64,000 nucleotides of DNA, taken from positions 517,023,451 through 517,087,450 of the forward strand of contig OZ010795.1 of assembly GCA_963932465.1 (NCBI GenBank), read 5' to 3'. This document shows positions 45,040-56,122 of the stretch, piece by piece (position 1 is the first letter of the stretch; each line of letters starts with the position of its first letter). The translations under genes were made by a program, and so were the position numbers. This stretch comes from Maratus speciosus (lineage: Eukaryota > Arthropoda > Arachnida > Araneae > Salticidae). Below the pieces are notes generated by a model. The model had not been told where the DNA came from. It was given only the letters and a program-made list of their open reading frames with translations, and searched no databases.

Positions 45040-45590
45040 AGGTGCGTTCGTAATTATATAAATACGTAGCACCTATAGTCGTCGTTCAGTCCGTCTGTTT
45101 GTCCGTCCGTCTGTCTGTCCGTCCGTCCGCATATAATAGAGCAAAAACTACCCAATCGAATGGTCTGAAATTTTAAATATATGATTGTTGTAAAAGTTTG
45201 TCGAGCCATTTCAAATTTTATGAAAATCGGATGTATAGTTAAATTACAGGGACAGTCAAAAGTTTTCCTTTATATTACGGCCAATGGGAAAAATTATTGC
45301 ATGTGGATTTTAATGATGTTAAAGCTTTCCGAATGGTCTCAAAATTTAAACATATAATTTTTGCGACATTTTGTCGAGCCATTTCAAATTTCAGGAAAAT
45401 CGGATGTATAGCTTAATTACAGGGACAGTCAAATTTTTCCGTTACATTAAGGGGAATGGGAAAAAATTATTGCAAGTGCATTTTAATGATGTTACAGACT
45501 ATGCACTTATGAAGCGCAAAAAAATATACATTCAGTACAATATGGGGTGCAAAAAATAATTATAAAACTAGTTATAGTACGAACGCACCT
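45040..45590. mobile_element. TIR element with internal duplication
   Basis: The ends AGGTGCGTTCGTA and its exact inverse bound 551 bp. After a (GTCC)/(GTCT) tract, two direct copies of about 175 bp follow (about 45,150-45,320 and 45,325-45,495), sharing CGAATGGTCT, TTTGTCGAGCCATTTCAAATT, GAAAATCGGATGTATAG and TACAGGGACAGTC. No clear target duplication. The superfamily is unknown. Confidence 0.65.
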
Positions 45591-45873
45591 CATTTGCCAC
45601 GTTTGACGAGCAATTTCCAACTTTTTTTTTTTTTTTTTTTGCAGTTTCCATTTGTTCAAAGAAAAGAAAATCGCAACTCGAAAATGACTCTGCAGGTTGT
45701 CATATTTTCCAGTGACGTTTTATTATGATTATTATTTTAGAACTATTTCCTAACATTTCGGTCGTTTTGGCGTGACTTTAAGAAACTAACATTGTATATG
45801 GTGTGACGTTTTCAAGAAACAAATTTTTAACAAGGTCTTGTTATATTATATTCTTGAATTTTTATTATTAAGC

Positions 45874-45917
<44 letters not shown>

Positions 45918-45919
45918 AC
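45591..45919. other. Spacer with T-runs
   Basis: T-runs at about 45,625-45,640 and 45,875-45,915 (41 bases). No gene. Confidence 0.45.
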
Positions 45920-46261
45920 ATAAAGGTGTTCTCAAATCCAAAAGGGCAACATTATGACTTAAGTTTTAATTTATTTTTCTTCGGAAATGCAATAGTGTCA
46001 AAGTGGGCGTTTTGAACTGAATTTCTGCGCGAAAGAAGAAAAACTTCTCAAGAAAGGATGAAAAACATGTTTGTCATGTGATTAAAATCGCTTTTAACTC
46101 AATAGGTAGTTTATTGATCAAAAAATGGAAACCACAGTTCAATTCCAAATCGCTTGCATGGTCAGGCTTTCCAATTTTATATCTTTCCATTAAAAAATGA
46201 ATTTGTAAATGTGTCAAGACGTTTTGCGCTTGTTGAGCAGAGCGGTTGAGAACAGCCTTAA
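45920..46261 (-). repeat. Right inverted end of the TTAA interval
   Basis: The inverse of 38,202-38,660 (see there). It ends AACAGCC then TTAA at 46,258-46,261. Confidence 0.65.
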
Positions 46262-46689
46262 GAGTAGTAGGTTTTTAATAAACCACTTCTGTGCCACTAA
46301 AATTTGATTTAAAAAAGCAGCTAATTCCAATACGCAACGAATAATGAAAGTGACTTGTTTAAAATGAAAGTTACATTTTAATTCATAAAACATATAAAAA
46401 TTTCTAAATTTCCCTCAAAATCGCATCATTTTGAGATATTTTTCTTTCTGAAATCCAAAATTACTGGTCAAATAGTCAATGGATAAGATGTTTTAGCTTA
46501 TAAAAATGCCGTTAAATTTATGAAAGACTTCTTATAAAAATGTTCATTTTTACATAGTAATCTGCAACTTTTTACCACAATTGCAACAAAAGTACGTAAT
46601 TTCCGCATTCTGTATTTGTCTTAACTTTCAAATATGATCTCCTACTTTTATCAGAAATTAAATAAAATTATTAAATATCTTTTCTAAAT

Positions 46690-47330
46690 AAAAAATAAAA
46701 ATGAGATTTTTCAAAAAAAAAAAAAAAAAAAAAAAGGAGGAAATTTTCCAAATTCAGGGAGGACCTTCTTGCCATGACCAAAAACATACATAAAAAATTT
46801 GTTTCAATTTTATGCATAACTTCATACACTTTTCGATGGTACAATATTCAAGATGACACAAAAATTGCTATTACAGCGCCTTTTCCGGCGAATTTTTTTC
46901 AAATTACGGAAGGACTTGCTTGCCATAGCCAAGAACTTAAAAAATAAATTTGGTTCAATTCTATGCATAACTTCATGCACTTTTCGATGGCACAATATTC
47001 AAAATCGCACAAAAATCGCTATTACAGCGCCCCCTTACGGCGGATTTTTTTCAAATGAAGGACTTGCTTGCCATAGCCAAAAACTTAAAAAATAAATTTG
47101 GTTCAATTCTATGCATAACTTCATGCACTTTTCGATGGCACAATATTCAAAATCGCACAAAAATCGCTATTACAGCGCCCCCTTACGGCGGATTTTTTCC
47201 AAATGAAGGACCTGCTTGCCATAGCCAAAAACTTAAAAAAAAATTGGTTCAATTCATTGCATATACACTTCATACACTTTTTGATGGTGCAATGGCGATA
47301 GACACACGGACAGACAGACATTTTCTATAA
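46690..47330 (+). repeat. Tandem repeat of ~150 bp, four units
   Basis: CTTGCCAT(A/G)(G/A)CCAA(A/G)AAC recurs at 46,768, 46,919, 47,067 and 47,215 (spacings 151, 148, 148). Each unit carries TTCAATT.TATGCATAACTTCAT, ACTTTTCGATGG and TTACAGCGCC. Units 2 and 3 are nearly identical. It ends with a GGACAGACAGAC tract near 47,309. Frames of 66-91 codons are repeat translations. Confidence 0.85.
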
Positions 47331-49356
47331 ACATGCTTTTTGGGATCTCTAACCCCTAAAGCGTGTAAATCCGTGGAAAACCGGAAGTCGAAAAAAAATT
47401 TCGATTACAATACTTTCTTCGATTGAAGATAGAAGAAAGTAAAAGGGATAATATAACAACATTAATTTCATAAGAACATGATACAGATACATCAGATCAG
47501 GTTTCTCGTCACCTTTTAAAAGCTGTCTCGTCATCTTTTAAAAACTAACAAATGAGATGTTAAATAGTAGGGTAAGTTGAAAACTTTATTTAAATAATGA
47601 GTTATTTATAATTTCTCCTGCCAATTTTTAGCACTAATTTTCTGTTTTGAGTTTTGCTAATGGTTTAATAAAACACGAATGCAGTGAAAATGGATATAAG
47701 TTACGATGATTAATTTAATCTTTGGCTTGTTAGTGAATTAACGGCAAATTGCTCGGTCACGCTTTGAATTATAGCCAAAAGTGATTTATGAACATAAAAC
47801 ACGCAAATCTTTATAAGAAGAACACTGATGTAAATTAGATATTTTCAGATTTTCTTTAAAAATGTACTTAAAACATATAAAAAAGAATGTTTAAAAGTTG
47901 TGAAGCATAGATATTTGCGATGGTTTTCATTTGACCATATAATAAAACTGTTTTCTCCCCCATTCGTTGTGAAGTTTGCGAAATTTTCCTGGTTTTAGTA
48001 ATAGATCAGATGCACGAAATTTCAAGAATGTGGATAGTAATTTATTTAAATTTTTGAATTGCAGTGAAATGCGCATAGTTAAATTTAAGTTTAGTTAACA
48101 CATTTTCAGTTGCATATTTTCATTCATAGATTTCTCATAATTTTCATTATACGAATGCATACGAGTAAGGTATATTTTCTGTACTTTGTTGTAAATTTCA
48201 GTTGGCGATTCAGTTAACTCTGTATAACAAATGCACGAGCTGGGATTTTCGAATTAATCTTTACCTCAAATCTTACAGCTACAGGGGAATGGCATTAATT
48301 AAAAAAATTGGCGAAATTCACATATAATGGCAGTTATTACAAAAAGCATTTTTTGCCTATACCCACAGACTAGCCTGCTACTGGGGATTCTTTTCTAATA
48401 CAGTTCTCAATCAATGGGCTTATGCTAGAGAGCGTGGTTTGGCGCGAAATTAATTAAAATATTGTAACCATTGTTGTAGTTCTCATACACTTGAAACTAA
48501 TTGGTGACAGTATCGTTCATGTTTCACGCCAATTTAGGCTGTGGATTTATTATTAACGATTAGCTACATAACTGAAGTATCAAATATATTGCATATGTTG
48601 CGTTATATATTTTTTCAGTTATACTTTTGAATTACTTTGTATCTAAATACAAAGTATTCTACAAAGTGCCCGAAAAGTCGAGTGATTCACTATAGATTTT
48701 TATATTGTTACTAAGATTGTATCCTATATTGCACATTTTTAACATTATCCATAAATATGGCATTGTTATAATAAAAGAAATTCTCCTCAGATTTTTTAAT
48801 GTGCCAATTGTAATATACTTTTAAAAATTACACAAAAATATTGAGTCTTGTTTAGGAGAAAAAAAGTCTAACTATGATTATATTATATAAAAGATAAATA
48901 TATAATATATCAAGTTAAATGTAACTTCATTTTAATCCATAATGTAAAATAGGGCTCCAGGTTCAAGTCTGAGCTAAGGCCCCCAACAGCACAGCTTTAC
49001 TCAGTACCTTCTAGAATTGAACAAAGAGTCAAGAAAAGATTATTTAAGTAAATATATATTGCATCAAATTTTGTACGCTAAAAAGAATGAAGTCATTGCT
49101 TCTATCATGCAACATAACTACTTTTATGTAGACAATATAATCTTTGTAATTTAATCCTAGTCACGCATCAGACACGCAATTAAAATGTCAGCTATACGAA
49201 TGTGTGTCTTAATATTCTAATGTGTCATTGTATAACATTATTCCAAGGGAATTGCTTTGCATTAAGTAAGGAAGCATAAAATCAAAAACAACTAAAATCC
49301 AGTTATAAGCGCTAAATGATTTTATTAGTCCATGAAAATTGAACCCAATATAAAAG
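47331..49356. other. Spacer, no gene recognised
   Basis: GAAGATAGAAGAAAGT and its partner ACTTTCTTCGATTGAAG (47,411-47,441) make a small dyad. TTGGCG occurs at 48,310 and 48,440. GGTTCAAGTCT at 48,960 resembles a tRNA B box but lacks an A box or tRNA fold. Confidence 0.4.
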
Positions 49357-49900
49357 TTACTTTATCAAAATATTTTTAAATATTTCAAATTGTACAGTTA
49401 GACGAAAATTCAAATAAAAGGCTGTAGCTTCAGTTATAATCGATGAAATATTAAAACAAAAGTATCGTTTGAATTATTAGAGAGTTCTTCGTAATTGTAT
49501 ATTATTTATTTTGTCAAATGAGATTAACTTACTTTATCAAAATATTTTAAAATGTTTCAAATTGTACAGTTAGACAAAAATTCAAACAAAAGATCGATTA
49601 TAACTTCAGTAATAATTAAGATTATAACTTCAGTTATAATCGACGAAATAGTAAAACAAAAGTATCGTTTGAATTTTAGAGAGTTCTTCGTATTTTTATA
49701 TGACTTATTTTGTCAAATGAGATTATCTTACTTTATCGAAATATTTTTAAATGTTTCAAATTGTATAGTTAGACAAAAATTCAAACAAAAGGTTGTAGCT
49801 TCAGTTATAATTAATAAAATATTAAAACAAAAGTATCGTTTGAATAATTAGAGAGTTCTTCGTAATTGTATATGATTTATTTTGTCAAATGAGATTATGT
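49357..49900 (+). repeat. Tandem repeat, three units of 170-200 bp
   Basis: ACTTTATC(A/G)AAATAT starts units at 49,359, 49,531 and 49,730. Each continues with TTTCAAATTGTA(C/T)AGTTAGAC, AAAACAAAAGTATCGTTTGAAT and AGAGAGTTCTTCGTA. The middle unit has an extra TAACTTCAGT.ATAAT duplication. The 99-codon frame at 49,552 lies within it. Confidence 0.85.
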
Positions 49901-49904
49901 ACAT

Positions 49905-50187
49905 ACGTAAGTTAAGCACAATTTTAAAAAGTTCAATAGCAACATTATAATTTTATTACATATTTAAGATTAACATACCATAAAATATGGAAATAGATGC
50001 TTTTATCTATTTTGAATGATTAGTTAGTGAAATATAATTAGAGATCCTCCATTAATTATGTTACACTTCAAGAGACGGGGTAATACCCACAAAGTCTTAG
50101 ACAGTGTGAGAGAAAGAGAAGATGGGTTTATACATCGTGACATCACTTCAAAAATAGTAGAAAAGCAATAAGGTAAGCATTAATAAA
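49905..50187. other. Spacer, no gene
   Basis: AT-rich, nothing recognised. Confidence 0.4.
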
Positions 50188-50470
50188 ACACACACACTAT
50201 AATATATAATAAAACACACATAAATAACGCCTGCATTCAACTGTACACATACAACAATAAATACAATAAACCCAACTGGAGTGAAAAATTAGCTAGAGCC
50301 AGGAAAATTGATTAACCATTGATTGATAAAAACGATTTCCTGGCTCTGGCTAATTTTTCACTCCAGTTGGGTTTATTGTATGTCTGTTTAATATTTATAC
50401 ATACCATTAATAGTTGAATGCAGGCGCTATTTATGTGTGTTTTATTATATACTGTAGTGTGTGTGTTTTA
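50188..50470. repeat. Inverted pair of SINE tails plus flank
   Basis: The left arm (about 50,188-50,305) and right arm (about 50,338-50,470) are inverted: AATAAACCCAACTGGAGTG / CACTCCAGTTGGGTTTATT, GCCTGCATTCAACT / AGTTGAATGCAGGC and AATAAAACACACAT / ATGTGTGTTTTATT. Both arms hold the SINE tail found at 50,697-50,762 together with the same flank, so a larger unit was inverted. The loop carries a TTGATTAACCATTGATTG-type sequence. Confidence 0.8.
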
Positions 50471-50512
50471 TTATATATTGTAGTGTGTGTGTTTTATTAT
50501 ATATCGTAGATC
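50434..50512 (+). repeat. Short tandem repeat, three ~27-bp units
   Basis: GTGTGTTTTATTATATA then (C/T)TGTA or TCGTA is repeated three times in a row. Confidence 0.75.
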
Positions 50513-50625
50513 GATGTAATAGTAAAATCTATTCATCGTTGTCCGGTTATCCAAGACTGTGGTATAGATGGCTGGTGACTTCCCCAACATGGTTTATTGA
50601 TGAAAAATTGCAGACCCAGCTATCG

Positions 50626-50762
50626 GCCGGAGTAGCTCAGTGGTTAGAGCAACAGCCTGGGATGCTGTGGTCCCGGGTTCAATTCCTGGATCTGGCTAAT
50701 TTTTCACTCCAGTTGGGTTTATTGTATTTATTGTTGTATGCCTGTTTAATATTTATATATAC
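50626..50762 (+). mobile_element. tRNA-derived SINE
   Basis: The head (50,626-50,696) folds as a tRNA: acceptor GCCGGAG / ATCTGGC (6 of 7 pairs, one wobble), D arm GCTC / GAGC, anticodon stem ACAGC / GCTGT with loop CTGGGAT (anticodon GGG, proline), T arm CCGGG / CCTGG with loop TTCAATT. Box A (TAGCTCAGTGG) and a near-consensus box B (GGTTCAATTCC) would drive RNA polymerase III. Directly after it comes a tail (TAATTTTTCACTCCAGTTGG...) that recurs in both arms of the neighbouring inverted repeat without the head. That makes it a SINE rather than a cellular tRNA gene. The exact 3' end is uncertain. Confidence 0.78.
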
Positions 50763-50805
50763 TGTTAAGGTAAACATTGTTTGCAAGTTTCGTAATAAAA
50801 TTTAA

Positions 50806-53044
50806 AAAAGAAAATTCTTAACAAATATTAGTAGAGGAGAAATGAGAGTCCGGCCCCAGGAGGAGGAATGAGGAATGAGGAGGTGGAAGAGGAGATGTTT
50901 TTTCGAGAGTGTCTTGTAAGAGTAGGGGTAAAAGGGTAGGTAAGGATTTTTTTGAGTAAAAGTGGGAATTTTCGAGAGATTGAGTTTTTTAACATGTTAT
51001 AGTACGAGGGGGTATTTTTCGATCGGTTAACTAATTAGTAATTAAAAATAGCAATTAAAAATTTAATGAGGAAATATTTTATGAAGCGACTTAGAATTTT
51101 TCGAGAGTTATTACTAGTCAACTGTAGTATAGTACGAAGTTTTAATGAATAATTAAATTCATTTAAAAAGTATTTAAAAATAATTAATGAGAAAAATTAA
51201 TTTAGAAATTTTAATGAGGGGACTTCGAATTTTTTGAGTTTGAAATCTGTTTTTTTACTCAAGTGTTGTATGCAGCCAAATTTTAAGAATAATTAAAAAT
51301 ATTCATTCATTAAAAATTGTAATTAAAATAATAATTAAAAAATTTGAATGAGAAAATAACTTAATGAAGAAATTTTTCGAGAGTTTCATTTAATTTTGTT
51401 AATGCATTGAGTGTCATGAGATAGTTTTATTTGAAATAGAAATTTTTTGAAAAAAAAATAAAACAGTGGAAATGTTTAAATCTTTGTAGGAATGTGAATG
51501 TTTTTTGAATAAAATTTGGGGAAGGATTTTATTCTTTTAAGTGACATGTTTTTTAAAGATATTTTTTTCGAATTGCAGTCATGTTTTCACAAATATTTCT
51601 AGGTTATATATAAATGAATTAAATGTTTTGTATTAGTCGGTTAGTAATTATAGACTATCATTAGTTAGGTAAATAAAGTTATACTTTTGTGTCGTGCTTT
51701 CTGACTAAACTTTACTTATTGAATGAAAAAATATATATATAACTAGGAAATTTGATGAGCATTTGAAGAAAAAAATTAATTTCCAGTGTGCTTTTAATCT
51801 AGTCAATGTATGAAGCAAAAATAGAAATAAAACTTAAATTATACTTAACAAATATTTTAAATCACACCACAAATATTCAGAGACTTAATACCATTCTATA
51901 ATTTTTTAAAAGAGGGATATATATTAGCTGATTTCGTTTCATATAGCATCAAATTTTACTGCATGCATGTATTCCCCATTTGGAAAAACCCTTTGGTAGA
52001 TAAGAGGCTCAACAGTTCGCATGATAAGTACATGACTCACATTACTTGAGGGTGTATTTGCTAACGCAGTGAGGAATAGGGATTAGATAATTGTTAGTAG
52101 TTAAATATTAATTAAAAGGGAATTAGAAATTTGGTTAAGGATTTTATTCTTTTAATATGTGATGTTTTCTGAAGGTAATTTTTAGAAATTACAGTTTTTT
52201 TTTTGTTTTTTTTTTTTTACCATTTTTCAGTTACGTTTTTCAATTGAGAGAAATGTTTTAGACATTTATCGGTTATATGTTTTGGTTTAGTCAATGTTAT
52301 TAATGAATTCACATATATATGCTCATTTAGGAAACTTTTAGAAATAATTTGCTAAGAATTTAGAACATATGAAAATATACAGAATATCATTAAAAATATA
52401 GGATCTTCACATATGTTAATGAAGTACGATTTAATATAAAAATTGTAATTCCCATTTAACTTTTAATCTAGTAAATTTATGAAGTCACACAAACTTCAAA
52501 ATTTTTCTTAATATAAATAAATATTTTTTTAAGATCATTTTTTATAAATATTAATACAAGAAATAAATAATTGCGCTTTTAGAGCATGTAACTTTAATCA
52601 TCAAAATTTAAATAAATATTTCTCACTTTCAAATGAAAATGATAAGCCTTGTTTAATATTTTTCCGTTTAATTAATGCGTAATTAAATTTTTCAAATGAT
52701 TTTCATAATTAAAACAAATAGAAGAGGAATTCTTTTCAAATTTATTAAGAAACACGCAAGTTATTATTAGCCAATATTTCAAATCACTGAAAACGTTTAA
52801 CATGATGAGTCATCACTGAGAACTTAATATTATTTACACACATAAGTGTCATTATGTTCTTACATGTAATCAAGCGGGAGGTTTTAATAAATATATTATT
52901 AATATCAAGGTATATGAATAGTGATGTTAGTTATACTCTTTGAAATATATACATTCGTATATGTGTCTTATAAACCTGACATAGTCATTCTGCGCAGTGT
53001 TTGTGAGATATAGATTTAGTTCACGTTTTTGTTACATAATAGAG
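50806..53044. other. AT-rich spacer, no gene
   Basis: A purine-rich GAGGAGGAATGAGGAATGAGG block at about 50,850-50,900, then GAGGGGACTTCGAATTTT- and TTTCGAGAG-type phrases recurring between 50,900 and 51,400, suggest a decayed tandem repeat. No exon-like frame. Confidence 0.4.
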
Positions 53045-53110
53045 ATCACGTGATTTTTCCCACCAACCGCAGTTCATTCTTTATCATCATTCTGATATAG
53101 TATTGTAAGT
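53045..53110 (+). promoter_or_regulatory. E-box palindrome followed by a donor-like GTAAGT, copy 1
   Basis: ATCACGTGAT at 53,045-53,054, a TTATCA (GATA-type) site near 53,082, then TATTGTAAGTAT at 53,101-53,112. The layout resembles the better example at 53,744-53,905. Confidence 0.3.
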
Positions 53111-53485
53111 ATAATTTCTTAAGGAAATGTATAGTGTTAGAGAATGACCAGAATTTGAAAAATTTCGTCAAAATAATTTTTCTATATATTAACTAACTTT
53201 TCAAGACATATTTATCTCACATATTTAAATGTAGATATTTAAACTACTTTTTAAATTCTTCATTAAATTTCAAAAATGCGTATGCTTCAACAACAAATAT
53301 TTTCTAAATGTAAAAGAGAAATAAGTATTCACATAAAAATTATACACATCTACTTCATACATTTTCTCGAAAAATGGAGAAGACAAGTTCTTATCTGATT
53401 CGAATGATTAACAAGCTCTGAGTCATTCATGGCTTTTTCCCATGTAGATAACATCACTGATTAGGAGTATGTTAAATTTTCGACT
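53111..53485. other. Spacer, no gene
   Basis: ACAAGTTCTTATCT near 53,384 is the inverse of AGATAAGAACTTGT-like sequence at 53,841. Nothing else seen. Confidence 0.35.
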
Positions 53486-53695
53486 ATATATTTGTATTAT
53501 TAAAGTTAGAATTGCAATTAACACATATCCTTTAATTAATTTTTTTAATAATTCAAATAATAATTCAATTAATCTTTTAAAAATAAATTATTTTTAGTTT
53601 TATTCATTCTTAACAAAATATACAAAAATTAACAAAGTCATTTTAAATACAAGTTAACTATTTTCAAATTCACCCTATTGCTATACTCGACTTGC
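53486..53695 (+). repeat. Direct repeat A, left copy
   Basis: About 210 bp, repeated at 53,984-54,190 with few differences (TTGCAATTAACAC, AATAATTCAATTAATCTTTT, TTTTTAGTTTTATTCATTC, TATTGCTATACTCGACTTGC). The pair flanks a 290-bp non-repeated segment. Confidence 0.85.
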
Positions 53696-53743
53696 ACGAA
53701 ATAAAATAGAAACTCCTACTATGCTTATTTGGAGAGGACTGAC

Positions 53744-53905
53744 TGATAACATCCCCGCTTATCTGCTTAAATAAGATCACGTGATATCCCCGAGCATGCG
53801 CTATGCTGACTAGTGACGTGATCAATCCCTGATAAGATTTCCTGATAAGAACTTGTATTCATTTCTTCCCAAGCAAGTGTACGAGCTGCTCGTGTCTAGG
53901 TAAGT
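53744..53905 (+). promoter_or_regulatory. Promoter-like segment with possible 5' splice site
   Basis: This GC-richer segment has GATAA-type sites at 53,744, 53,831 and 53,843, the palindrome ATCACGTGAT (53,776-53,785), GTGACGTGAT (53,813-53,822), and an excellent donor TAG|GTAAGT with the boundary after 53,899. It could be a promoter and non-coding first exon. No downstream exon was identified, so this is a hypothesis. Confidence 0.3.
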
Positions 53906-53983
53906 AGCATTTAAAGTTATTTTTAAAATGTGTTTTAATATGTAGTTTAGGTAAAAAGGAATACACAGTTTATTACAGTTTCA

Positions 53984-54190
53984 ATATTTATATTATTAAA
54001 GTTATAATTGCAATTAACACTTATCCTTTAATTGATTTTTTAATAATTAAAATAATAATTCAATTAATCTTTTAAAAAGAAATTATTTTTAGTTTTATTC
54101 ATTCTTAACAAAATATACAAATATTAACAAAGTCATTTTCAATACAAGTGAATTATTTTCAAATCCACTCTATTGCTATACTCGACTTGC
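53984..54190 (+). repeat. Direct repeat A, right copy
   Basis: Second copy of 53,486-53,695; it lacks any target duplication that would mark an LTR pair. Confidence 0.85.
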
Positions 54191-55349
54191 GCTACATTTT
54201 CAACTATGGGGAAAACAATATAAGAACACTATTAAGTCTTTCGCATTTCATCTCCTTATCAAACTAACACGCTTTAACAGAAGTGGATTCTAAGTATGCA
54301 TAACCGTGTTAAGAAAATGTTAATATTTTTTAGTTATTTTCAGAAGGATTTTTTAAATAAAAATGATTAAAATGAGTTAGCATGAAAACAATAATTTAGA
54401 CTGTATTTTCGAATAGGAATGAATTTTAAAATCTCATTGCGAGAAAAGAAAAAAATATTTGTATAGTGAAGTGAGTGAAATATCTTCAAAGTTTTTTCCT
54501 TAATTAGACTTTTGAGAAAGAAAACTAAAAACAAACTTGGAAACTATGTCGGCAGTACTACAACATCGACCCTTGTCATTTATATATAGCACCTTCGCTC
54601 GCGTGGCAAGCGTCTTTGAAAATGACTGATACACCTTTAGAATTGCTCACTGATATTAACATATTGCTTTTGATCGATAGAATTTCTCGCACGGTTCGAA
54701 CACACAAACATATAATCAAATATTTTATTTATATTGGGCAACACGCTAACGACTATCCTAAGTGGGGCCCCACGCTTTTTTCGTGTAAATAGGCTTTCTA
54801 TCTTTTTTAGTTTTCTAGCTACTTTTTTACATGAATATATAATTCATATGTATACACTTTATTCATTTTTAGAAAATATTGTTATATTCTATCTTTTTCA
54901 TTTTGATTTAAATAATTTTTGGGTAAAAACATTAATTTTTACTAAAAAAAATCAATTTTTTTAAAAACTGTATTTAAATTTTTAATATACACTACTTAAC
55001 ATTCGATAACGTACATATCTATTTTTATATTTTATCATTGGTAAATTAATTAAACACTAAATATTAAAACGATAATTTCTATGACTTTAGTGTAACCATT
55101 TTAAATAATTAATTCGTTCATTATTATAAACAACAAACATAAAATTAACAAACGATTAAAATAAATAAATAAATAAATATAAGATTCCAAAAGAAGTTTA
55201 ACTATAACAATTTTATTCTTTTTCAGAAAAAATTCACTATTAAATAAAAATTCGTTTATCAAACGATTTAAAACTTCTAAATTTTATTGTTATTTTCAAA
55301 ACATACAAGAAATATATGTATTCATATAAGTATATGTGTATACGTATGC

Positions 55350-55351
<2 letters not shown>
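54191..55351. other. AT-rich spacer, no gene
   Basis: No element ends or exon candidates recognised. The 76-codon frame at 54,734 is Phe/Leu/Ile-rich and unsupported. Confidence 0.4.

Positions 55352-55386
<35 letters not shown>
55352..55386. repeat. (TA)n microsatellite
   Basis: About 17 TA units. Confidence 0.9.
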
Positions 55387-55388
<2 letters not shown>

Positions 55389-56013
55389 CATTAATTAAAC
55401 ATAACCTACCACCATCAAATATTATGAATTAAAGCTGTAAGTATAAAAAAAAAAAAAATTATTCATAACTAGAAAATTAAAAAACATTAAATAAATCTTT
55501 GCAATGATAGGAATGAAAAAATTAATGGAATCCTAAATAGGTATCAGATAACTACATGGTAGAAAATCATATTGATAATACGCATAGATAGTGCGCTATT
55601 GCAGCAATGATCTAAGCGTATAATATTTAAAAGATTGCGAAATCATTTAGCGACCTGGGAATATATATAAATATATATAAGATACCATAAGGAAAAAATA
55701 CTTCAAAATGAATTGTTGACATTCAAAATGAAAAGATATATTTAAAAACATCGTAAAAAGCATACATTCATAATTACTTGCGCAAATGCATCATAGTAAT
55801 TTGAATGCTAATATATAACCATTCATTAAACATAACCTACCACCATCAAATATTATGAATTAAAGCTGTAAGTATATAAAAAAAAAATTAATTTATTCAT
55901 AACTAGAAAATTAATAAACATTAAATAAATCTTTGCAATGATAGGAATGAAAAAATTAATGGAATCCTAAAATAGGTATCAGATAACTACATGGTAGAAA
56001 TCATATTGATTAT
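55387..56013 (+). repeat. Recent direct duplication of ~190 bp
   Basis: 55,390-55,577 and 55,822-56,010 are nearly identical (AAACATAACCTACCACCATC, AAATCTTTGCAATGATAGG, GTATCAGATAACTACATGG), differing by small indels in A/T runs. 245 bp of AT-rich sequence separates them. Confidence 0.88.
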
Positions 56014-56014
56014 A

Positions 56015-56038
56015 TGTGTGTGTGTGTGTGTGTGTGTG
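56015..56038. repeat. (TG)n microsatellite
   Basis: Twelve TG units right after the second copy of the duplication. Confidence 0.9.
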
Positions 56039-56122
56039 CGTATGCATTTGTTAATGTGGGAAAATTTTAAAAAGGTAATCAAATTCAACGCTAATAATAA
56101 ATTATTTAAAAATATATATCTA

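Larger units (their letters stand above)
38202..46261. mobile_element. TTAA-flanked ~8-kb interval with long inverted ends
   Basis: TTAA at 38,202-38,205 is followed by GGCTGTTCTCAAC. The inverse GTTGAGAACAGCC then TTAA ends at 46,261. The inverted similarity runs about 450 bp on the left (to about 38,660) and 340 bp on the right (from about 45,920), with shared CGCTCTGCTCAACAAGCGC-type, AAGATATAAAA, TTCAAAACGCCCACTTT and ATTAAAACTTA.GTCATAA blocks. TTAA with TIRs is piggyBac-like. The interior holds other insertions and no transposase. Two separate inverted copies of a smaller repeat is the alternative. Confidence 0.5.

Noticed and set aside
48955..48990. tRNA or SINE head with GGTTCAAGTCT box B
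   Set aside because: No box A, no cloverleaf and no repeated tail.
50626..50696. Functional tRNA-Pro(GGG) gene
   Set aside because: The fold is good, but the acceptor has a mismatch, the tail is repeated nearby without the head, and GGG proline tRNAs are uncommon in animals. SINE is the better reading.
50461..50805. 114-codon frame containing GVAQWLEQQPG
   Set aside because: That peptide is the well-known false translation of a tRNA-like sequence; the frame covers the SINE head.
53486..54190. LTR pair around a 290-bp segment
   Set aside because: The direct repeats lack TG...CA ends, a primer site and a target duplication.
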